This document shows, one piece after another, positions 57,095 through 64,000 of a DNA stretch of 64,000 nucleotides; positions within the stretch are counted from its first letter, which is position 1; each line of letters begins with the position of its first letter. The position numbers and the translations under genes are program-made. The DNA lies in assembly GCA_029962745.1 (NCBI GenBank), contig CM057153.1, positions 14,273,241 to 14,337,240 of the forward strand, read 5' to 3'. This DNA comes from Echinometra lucunter (taxonomy: Eukaryota; Echinodermata; Echinoidea; Camarodonta; Echinometridae). The notes beneath the pieces were generated by a model. It was not told the origin of the DNA, searched no databases, and saw only the letters and a list, made by a program, of their open reading frames with translations.

Positions 57095-57916
57095 CTAAGA
57101 GAGGAAGAAGTTCTTTCTAAATTGATTATAACCCCCACACTGCTCCATGACTTCGTATTCCATTAGTGATTGTCTCCAAAATGATCTAGCCTCCTATAAC
57201 ATACTTATCATCAGAAGACCCCAAGCCAACCGGTGCATAACTCCGTCCACCATCACCTCGGCCCATGTGCAACTCGATCCAAAGATCCACTTCAACATCA
57301 TCAGACCTCCCTTCACCTCGGAAAATGCGTCCACGACAACTTTTAAGTCCTTATTCGATTACGTTTCGCTGTCTATACTTTGTGACATCTTACTTCGTGT
57401 TCATTACAATGCGGTGTCATTTCACGATATCATGAAGAGCCAGCTTTCATCCTAATTCTCCGTCTATAACATGTGGCATCTCATATCGCGTTTCTTCGAG
57501 TGCCGAAATATCTTACACAGTATGGACAGCAAAATTTCATCTTGATTCGTTTTCTGTACAGAATGAACTATGAAGGCGGGCTGTGAAGAGCGGCGAGATA
57601 TTTCACACCGTACTGACAGCAAATTATGATACACTATGGATAATCGAATAAGAAAATAAAAGCTGGCACGAACGCATCCACACAAGACCGTCACAAGAAC
57701 CAAGAGTACCATGCCAAAAAGGAGAAGTAAAAAGAGGAATGTTTGAAGGAAAAAATACTTTCCCTTCTGCCTGCTAATTATGTATATTCCGTTTACATGC
57801 ACAATCCATTAATGGCATCGTAAAGCATGAAGAGAAGATGAGGTAGTCCTATTATATACGATGATATCTGACTCATGACAGCATAATTATTTTGCATAAA
57901 ATAGCGGACGACTTAC

Positions 57917-58001
57917 CCATAGGGTGTTGATTGGAAAATTGCCGTCTGTTGAAACGGGTTTCCTGCAACGTTTCGCATGGCCGCTAATGCCCGGATGTCA
58001 A
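57917..58001 (-). CDS. Candidate 85-nt internal exon, best-supported in the window
   Basis: Seen: on the minus strand an excellent acceptor (CTCTTTTTTTGGCACAG|) and an excellent donor (CCTATGG|GTAAGT) bracket 85 nt at about 50% GC in an AT-rich setting. Only one frame is open. It gives 27 codons (starting DIRALAAMRNVAG, continuing NPFQQTAIFQSTPYG) with two bases at each end shared with neighbouring codons. The composition is strongly coding-like. An ATG (codon 8) is available if this were a first coding exon. I do not recognise the family, and the residues resemble a linker or activation-domain segment rather than a folded motif. The next exon is probably 57056-57094. Upstream exons would lie above 58 kb. 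Confidence 0.5.
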
Positions 58002-60937
58002 CTGTGCCAAAAAAAGAGAGGAACATGAAACAAACCATTAATTATTAAGAAATTCATCGACATGAAAAATTCCTGTTTGCAAAACATTCATTATGAATTC
58101 AGTTTACAGGGCGGACGGGTAGATAAACATTTTGATGGAGAATGGTGTGAAAACGCACAACTTGGAACAGACGGGTGTCAGTGGATCTATTTAATTTGCT
58201 GGAAAGAAAGTAATTGTAGCATTCAATCGATACTTGATCCGCAAACCAGTTTAAAACTCTCAAGACGACAAAAGCACGACAGACACTGTGAGTCATGAGA
58301 AGTGTTACAGCGTCTCTACTAAGGCTTCTGTGTCGCCACAGGACATGATTGTAATCAAAGAGAAAGGAACATTACTGATGAGTTCCACGATCGCCAAAGG
58401 GTTGGTGAAAACATGAGGACACAGCCGAGCCGACCGTGCCGAGAAAAACAAATTCTTTGTGATGATTTTTTGCCAAGGAAGAGAGATAATTGATCGCATA
58501 TGAATAGCAGAAGATGCGATAAAGTGGAACATTTGCAGAAACATGAAATGGTTCTATGGTGATATAATCGAAGGAAGAGTGCTATGTTTTATTCATTCTG
58601 GGCTATATTTTATGATGAACAAAATGAGAGACCGAAAGTAATGGATGAGAATCTGGTGAAAACCAAGTTGGTGGAAAGCTATAAATGGAAGAGTAGGATT
58701 CGATGTGAAATGAAAATATAGATTTTACTTGTTGGATACATGTAACACATGTACTTGCAATACTTGAAATTATTATCAAAGCGGCTGACTGACAGCTTTA
58801 AAATGTAACATAAAATTTTCGAAATTCAATTACACGCATAAACAGATAAATGCAGGAGATAAACAATATGGAACATACAGCACTTCACTACAAATGCATT
58901 GCTTCACTGAATGTTATCATCATTAAAACCATTTATTTATCGCTTATTACTTTATCAAGCTTATATCCATTTTACTTGCTCTCAGGTTTCCGATACCAAT
59001 TGATCAAACATGCTACACAGTTTTTAGTACTGGGGGAAAACGCAAGTTTCTTGGCATGCAGTATAATTACAAAATAAATTGCCGCGGCTTTACTTGGTGG
59101 TTTCTTATAGAAACGCAGTTGCGCACGTAAGCTCTCACTGGTGGTACGCACAATGCAGTTCCTCAACTGTCTTCCTATATAAGTTGAGGATTATATACTG
59201 CTAAGTAGGGATAACATGTTTGCCAACAAAGTCCGAATATCTTGTTTTGTAACTGTTCACGAATCGCAACGTATTTGATTCTTTCAGATGCAGAGAATGC
59301 AGTGAAAGAAGGGATTTGAGTGTCGCAGCGAGCCAGCGAGCAAAGAAGAGGAAGGATAGAAATTGAAGAGCAGAAGAGATATGAATGCTGTTTTATTACT
59401 TTTACATTGCTGAGTAAATTGAACAAATTATAATTCACTTTAGAGAGTTTGAGTGACGTGTGCAACTTTTTTTTCCATGCGAAATAAAATTCCTTTTTCT
59501 GAAAAACAGCCTCTATACATAACAACATACAAAATCTTTCTTCAGTCATCAGCTCTCTGAACTGCTGTCTCTCGAATCTTCGATTTCTTCTGTAAATGTT
59601 CATGAAGGCTATTTATTTTGCGTAGTATTCCTTCATTTCTGTTTTTTTTTTTCTCCTAGAACTAATGTTCACTTCCTCTTCTGCAAGATTTATGCTCCCA
59701 TTACATTCATTTCCTTCCGCTGGCATCGGTTTTTTTTTTTCCTCATTTAAGTTACTCCCTCCTAACAGTCTCTATATTTTGATGCCATTCTCCATTCTCT
59801 CACGAGGAAATGCAAAATTCCGGTTTGAGCTGCCTCCATGGTACTTAAACAGCAGTCGCTTTTAACTTTCTCAAGTCATCCCGGCCATTGTCAGTGGGCA
59901 GTTCAGTTTGGCATGTAAAAAAGGGGAGGCACGAAGGAAATGGCCATTACTGCTGGGATATGAAGGCTAATCTTTTAAACGGTTCCGCAGTACTCGAGTT
60001 AATGAGTTAACAAACATGAAACAACTTTTATTCCCTTTTGTCTCCAATATACACCCCCTCTCTCTATTTTCTCATGTTCGCCCTCTACTATATATCATCA
60101 CAATACAGCTTTCTGTAATAAATTTGTCATTCGTACGGTATCAACCCCCCTCCCATCCTCGTTAACAGAAATTATTCCCTTCTCCTTTCTTAGTTATCGT
60201 GGTAATATGTTCATATCTAATGAAGAAATTCAAATTAAAATGAACATTTTGTCATTTTTGTTTTCATTATTAAGTGTGTTTTTCTCTTCCGCAGAGTGTG
60301 AGTAGTTGATAACATATCGTTCGATGTGATGGGCATTTGGGCATACCCAATCTTCAGCCTCTATAATCTCACTATGATTGAACAGTTCCCACCATGTCCG
60401 AAGCTCTTTAGACAGAATCAACTTAAGGAGAATGGTCAACGTCCAAATCAAATATCTCTTCCATGCCTTGAAATTGATTAATGTTATCTATCACTCTTGT
60501 TTCATCACAACGATCAATGTTTCAAGAACGCATTGAGATCAACGTCAAATCGATCACTTTTCAAGCGGTAAAGAAACAAGATAAACACACAAGTTTGCAA
60601 CCTTCAGCAACCATTCGAGTGTCCTTAGGAGTGTGCTGACCCAGTTGGCACGTCGCTTCGCTGCATGTATTTGAGGATGGACGACGGAGGACAATGGAAG
60701 GATATTTCTCCCATGGGTAATTACACCATGACTTACGCAACTCTAGCTCAAGTATAGATTGTACATGCAGTTATGAACACCGAATATGTCAAAGTGGTTA
60801 CAGTGAAAAAAATAACCTGTAAAAGTCGACAATGAAAGAGGATAGCTTAAGAAAGATAAGGTTGCGAAGGAGAGGGCAAAAGTTAAATCGAATATTGCAA
60901 ACATGTAAATAAAACCAATACTGCTCTTGGTAGTTTT
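58002..60937. other. Non-coding stretch or intron, CpG relatively frequent
   Basis: Open frames occur on both strands at 58062-58544 without splice support. The 59175-59603 frame is listed separately. No repeats of note. Confidence 0.35.
59175..59603 (-). CDS. Orphan 142-codon open frame
   Basis: Seen: an ATG-started minus-strand frame of 142 codons free of low complexity, beginning MNIYRRNRRFERQQF and ending near a TAA. It has a basic N-terminus and a Cys- and Leu-containing middle. There is no signal peptide, no known motif and no strong splice site nearby. In 38% GC DNA a frame this long is uncommon but expected occasionally across 64 kb on six frames. It lies in the interval that would be an upstream intron of the 57917 exon. 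Confidence 0.15.
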   Translation of the reverse strand: MNIYRRNRRFERQQFRELMTEERFCMLLCIEAVFQKKEFYFAWKKKLHTSLKLSKVNYNLFNLLSNVKVIKQHSYLFCSSISILPLLCSLARCDTQIPSFTAFSASERIKYVAIREQLQNKIFGLCWQTCYPYLAVYNPQLI

Positions 60938-61280
60938 GGTGAAATCGTTGAAGGAATAAAGAACATGGTAAGTAAACCTTATAAGGTTTACTTACCATAA
61001 AGGCTGTAAAAAGGTTGGGGACAAATATGGAATGATGATATACAATGGAGAGCTTAAGTTTCATTCATACATCTAGTCAGAGCAGAAGCTAGATGGCCAA
61101 AAAGTATTACTTTGAAGTACATGGTGAAATCTTTGAGGAAATAAGGAAGATGAGGCGATAAAAGGGTTTGGGCAAAATATGGATCATGGTAAAATGGAGA
61201 GCTTAGAGTTTGTTCATATTTCTAGTCAGCATGGTCAGAGCAGAAGTGAGATGGCCAAGAAGTGTTAACTTGAAATACTT
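60938..61280 (+). repeat. Diverged tandem duplication, units of 185 and about 158 bp
   Basis: Unit 1 (60938-61122) and unit 2 (61123-61280) both start GGTGAAATCKTTGARGRAAT, share ATGGAGAGCTTA and GTCAGAGCAGAAG, and end GATGGCCAARAAGTRTTA. Unit 1 is longer, mainly because it contains the 34-bp palindrome at 60965-60998, which has no counterpart in unit 2. Confidence 0.8.
60965..60998. repeat. Perfect 34-bp palindrome
   Basis: The half-site ATGGTAAGTAAACCTTA (17 bp) is followed immediately by its exact reverse complement, with no spacer. Each strand therefore carries an ATG|GTAAGT splice-donor consensus at its 5' side. It lies inside unit 1 of the tandem duplication. Confidence 0.97.
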
Positions 61281-61750
61281 GTTGAAGAAGTGTAGAAATA
61301 TCAACAGTTTGAGCTTAAGACTAAAGTAAAAGTCAATGATGTGGACTAATAATATTATAAGAACTTACGAGGAGAAATAGTGCAGACCAACGATATTAAC
61401 CTTACAAGTTTCAACAGAAATAATGCTCTTAGTTACTTTTCGAAATAACACTATATAGACGAATAAACAGAGACATTGTAAAGTGAGTGTGACTTTAGCT
61501 CACTGTTGTTCAAAATATCCTCACTTTTACGATCAAACAACCAAGTCTGAGGCGTGCTTTCCCGCCAAGATTTAATGGAAACCAACATTAATGTCTTTGG
61601 AGGATCCTTATTGAAAATGTTCTTAACATCGCAGGTTGCCATGACAATACCGTAAGCGTAACACGTCAATAGCTGGCCAGTGAGTCAATGGGAAGCCTTA
61701 GGAAAACAGGCAATGTTGGGAGTAAACATGAAGGAAAGCATAATCTGTCT
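61281..61750. other. Non-coding stretch
   Basis: No repeat or gene is supported. A minus-strand donor-like CTC|GTAAGT near 61368 lacks a good acceptor. Confidence 0.35.
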
Positions 61751-61871
61751 CGCTTTATAGCTCGTCTGCTAGAAATAGCTCCAGTGCCATTCTGTACATA
61801 AATGGGTGTCTTTAACTGTTCAAGAAGGTGAGGAGCAGGGTGCATCTCGAAGGGAAGACGTAGAAGTTACA

Positions 61872-61897
61872 ATGGCGCCCGAGTCAAGCTCCACAAG
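61872..61897 (+). CDS. Candidate start codon exon (first 8 codons) of a plus-strand gene
   Basis: Seen: ATG in a good context (TTACAATGG) begins MAPESSST and after 26 nt reaches a consensus donor, CACAAG|GTATGT. A TATA-like CTTTATAGC lies about 115 bp upstream of the ATG, leaving room for a short leader. The next plausible exon on this strand is 63530-63648, but the phases do not fit directly (this exon leaves two bases; that one needs one in its open frame). An intermediate exon would be required. Confidence 0.22.
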
Positions 61898-63529
61898 GTA
61901 TGTTTAGAACGCTATCACTGACGTACATGTGTACATGCTACTATCGGCTACGATCATAATGGAATGTTTAGCTGTAATCTAAAGGTTTGTTTAAACATAT
62001 GCGATTCGAAACAACCAAAATATTCGTTCGTATGAAGATGTGTACCGTGTTTTTAAATAATAAATAAAGTTTGGACGTAAATGTAAGTAACAAGAACTCA
62101 TATTGAAGGGAAAATTTACTGACATAATGTAAACATCACTTCTTAAAACCATTTGTAGATTACAGACGCATCAGAAGCTCTATATGGCTGACATTTGAAA
62201 GTTCGACGTGTCCTGTCCCTTTCCATTCTAGCCGATTCACAAAGTGCCAATGACATGAACGGTGAAAGGGGTATCGTCTATCGTTCAAAAACTTGGTCCC
62301 AATTCGCAATCCCCTCGAGGGCTATTTATCATCGACACATCACTTTTCATTATACGGGACGTATGCAGCAATAATTGCAAGCTCTCTGAATTAAAATTCC
62401 AACAGACGGATCAGTACATCGGATCAAATGCTTGCCCAAACTGGCATAGAATGGAGAAATATAAATTAAAGCCAATTCGATTCGTATAGGGCAAGAGAAG
62501 AGCACACATTAGCGGTCACGGACCGTTAAATTACGCCAACTGCGTCCCAGCTGGCAAGGTGCCAAGTTCTGCCTGACTTCACAGCTGTCGCTGGCACTTG
62601 ACAGAGTGCTTATTTACCTGCCCTTAACGCACGTTTTCGCAGATCATTTGAGCAGATAATTACCCCCAAATACATTTTCTGGAAATGGAGGGCACGAAGA
62701 GTTATCTAACTCAAGGGGTCTAAACATTTTCTAAATGAACTTCTTTGAAATTCTACCAATAGTTATCCTGTGTACCGGTTTCTGCCTCAAAAACATGATC
62801 ATGAAGATAGCAAAAATAATAAGGAAAATGAATATTCGTTGCTTTATTTTAGAATAATGAGGAGTTTCATAACAAAGAAATCCATACAGAGGCCCATAAT
62901 TCATGTCCAAACGATTTCATTAAAATAAGCGATTTTTTAGTCCGTACAAAACATTGTGTAACTATGGATACACAAAGCTTGAGGGCTTACATAATAATTA
63001 TGTCATAAATACGATTTTCGAAATTGACATGTGAAACCATCCATCGGCAGGTGGATGGTATGCAAAACTGAATGTGGAATCATTTTTCATGTATCAAGTA
63101 AGGAAAACTGTGTAGTCAAAGGGTGACGAAATAATGTACGTACCCTTGAAATAACCACAAAACTCCGAATCCTAATAACCTAATAACTATTACCTTGCTC
63201 AGTTTAATAATCATGATAGAAATCTAAAATCGAAGGTTGGGGTTAAAAAATGAGTTTGGCTTTCTTGGAATGTCCCATTCGATAAGTCTCTCCATCTGAA
63301 ACTGATTCCTAAGAAACCGTACTCGGTTGATGAAGACTAAATCTCGACCTGGCCCTCTTAACTCTACCAATTTACCCCACCGAAAGTGAGTAGATATGGG
63401 ACTAAATGGGACACCTATTACCGCTTCACGCCCACACTGATACCATAGGCACTATAGACTTCTATTCAGACGGTTTGTTCTATATTCTGTAATATAAAAC
63501 AATATTATCTGCTCACTTTTCTGTTACAG
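61898..63529. other. Intron-like stretch with a unique CpG-containing block at 62500-62640
   Basis: At 62231 a strong acceptor (CCTTTCCATTCTAG) precedes a frame that could join in phase to the 63530 exon, using the AACG|GTGAAA donor, but its identity is unsupported. 62551-62566 (CTGGCAAGGTGCCAAG) matches the NFI palindrome YTGGC-N5-GCCAR exactly and sits in a block without low complexity. Confidence 0.3.
62551..62566. promoter_or_regulatory. NFI (CTF) palindromic site
   Basis: The full dyad CTGGC-AAGGT-GCCAAG matches the nuclear factor I consensus. It is flanked by ACAGCTGTC and by CACTTGACAG within 50 bp. It may be part of an enhancer in the putative first intron of the 61872 gene. Confidence 0.35.
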
Positions 63530-63648
63530 AATGTTTTCAACAAGGTCTCAGAAATATTGCATTTTCCTCAAAGCTCATGGACAGCGAGTCAATTTGGAAT
63601 GATAATGCACAGGACGAAACGAAAATATGTGAGGATGCAATTCACAAT
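63530..63648 (+). CDS. Candidate 119-nt internal exon; product unknown
   Basis: Seen: a good acceptor (TGCTCACTTTTCTGTTACAG, ending 63529) and a fair donor (CACAAT|GTAAGA) enclose 119 nt with one open frame of 39 codons (CFQQGLRNIAFSSKLM..., ending CEDAIHN) that enters with one base owed and leaves in phase 0. It is rich in D, E, N and S. The frame closes with TAG 9 codons after the donor. No family is recognised. It may follow the 61872 start exon if another exon intervenes. Confidence 0.3.
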
Positions 63649-63696
63649 GTAAGATACAAGCCTAATTCGACCTAGCATTTGCTTTCCATTAATAGC

Positions 63697-63926
63697 TTTA
63701 CCTATATCCTACATGTCCTTTGAATAATACAAGGTATCTACGCTGCTGATCTTAAACGGAACATATCGTGGCATATTTAAGCTACCATACTTCGTAAGTC
63801 TCCGAGTAGATGACAGCAACGGAACAGGCAAACGTTTGGAAGCCAGGCTACGTATGTTACCGATTACATTAAATGGAATTCGTCCTTTTCCCGACGATGT
63901 CGACTTTATCCCATAATCCATTTCAG
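63697..63926. other. Coding-like segment open on both strands, orientation undecided
   Basis: Minus strand: a good acceptor (AATGGTCTTCAG|) is followed by about 70 codons to TAG, then ATATAG|GTAAAG. The product has several basic pairs (SKR, TRR). Plus strand: about 62 codons are open after TAA (63726), with a GTAAGT inside at about 63798. Only one of these can be real, and neither is recognised. It runs close to the window edge, so flanking sequence is needed to choose. Confidence 0.15.
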
Positions 63927-64000
63927 CTGAAGACCATTACTTCCAAAACATCAGGTTTCCAATACTATGGAAATGAGTTACAGGGACGCGATAAATTGTC

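Noticed and set aside
1..64000. CRISPR arrays, bacterial operons, phage or integrated virus genes
   Set aside because: No regularly spaced identical repeats, no densely packed genes, and no polymerase, integrase or capsid-like frames. The window is plainly eukaryotic.

Overview
The window looks like nuclear DNA of an animal, most likely a marine invertebrate. An echinoderm-like genome is my guess, at low confidence. It is AT-rich (roughly 36-38% GC by eye) and has no prokaryotic gene density or operons. The longest open frames are short, and many of those are translations of (GA)n or (CT)n tracts. Microsatellites, homopolymer runs, short palindromic MITE-like elements and diverged tandem duplications are common. 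I found no rRNA, tRNA, snRNA or recognised microRNA gene, and no reverse transcriptase, transposase or homeodomain motif. I could not assign any protein to a known family.

Protein-coding content can only be proposed as exons, from open frames bounded by splice-like signals. The best are on the minus strand: an 85-nt exon (57917-58001) and a phase-compatible 39-nt exon (57056-57094), and a possible first coding exon with a strong start context, one hydrophobic segment and a GTGAGT donor (33351-33597). Weaker minus-strand candidates lie at 19949-20155, 15851-15943, 7243-7341 and 1172-1417. They could be later exons of a gene starting near 33.6 kb, but I could not thread their phases into one transcript. 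On the plus strand there is a 144-codon orphan frame in a local GC-rich island (41709-42143), a possible start exon at 61872-61897 and a possible internal exon at 63530-63648. Most of the window therefore looks like long introns and intergenic DNA.

Layout. 1-13 kb: AT-rich non-coding DNA with an AGT-repeat block, MITE copy 1 and two minus-strand exon candidates. 13.5-20.2 kb: a more GC-balanced region with several coding-like frames (one broken by stops), a perfect CRE and MITE copies 2 and 3. 20-33 kb: mainly non-coding, with diverged duplications at 24.7-25.6 kb, a GA-rich nested repeat at 27.1-27.6 kb and a two-part tandem array at 28.07-29.12 kb. 32-39 kb: MITE copy 4, the membrane-protein first exon candidate, and a second MITE type at 38.9 kb. 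41.7-42.1 kb: the GC island. 48.9-54 kb: candidate promoter DNA (a palindromic NRF1 site, E2F plus octamer sites, RFX X-box-like sites, and a CpG-rich CCAAT-containing block), interrupted by an extraordinary poly(A)/poly(T)/poly(G) block at 49.49-49.67 kb. CpG is visibly more frequent from about 49 kb to the end than in the left half. 57-64 kb: the best exon candidates, and a tandem duplication one copy of which carries a perfect 34-bp palindrome.

The most distinctive things in the window are its repeats: the TACCAT-built palindromic elements, the 34-bp palindrome, and the tandem arrays. All exon calls rest on reading frames and splice consensus alone and need transcript or protein-homology support.
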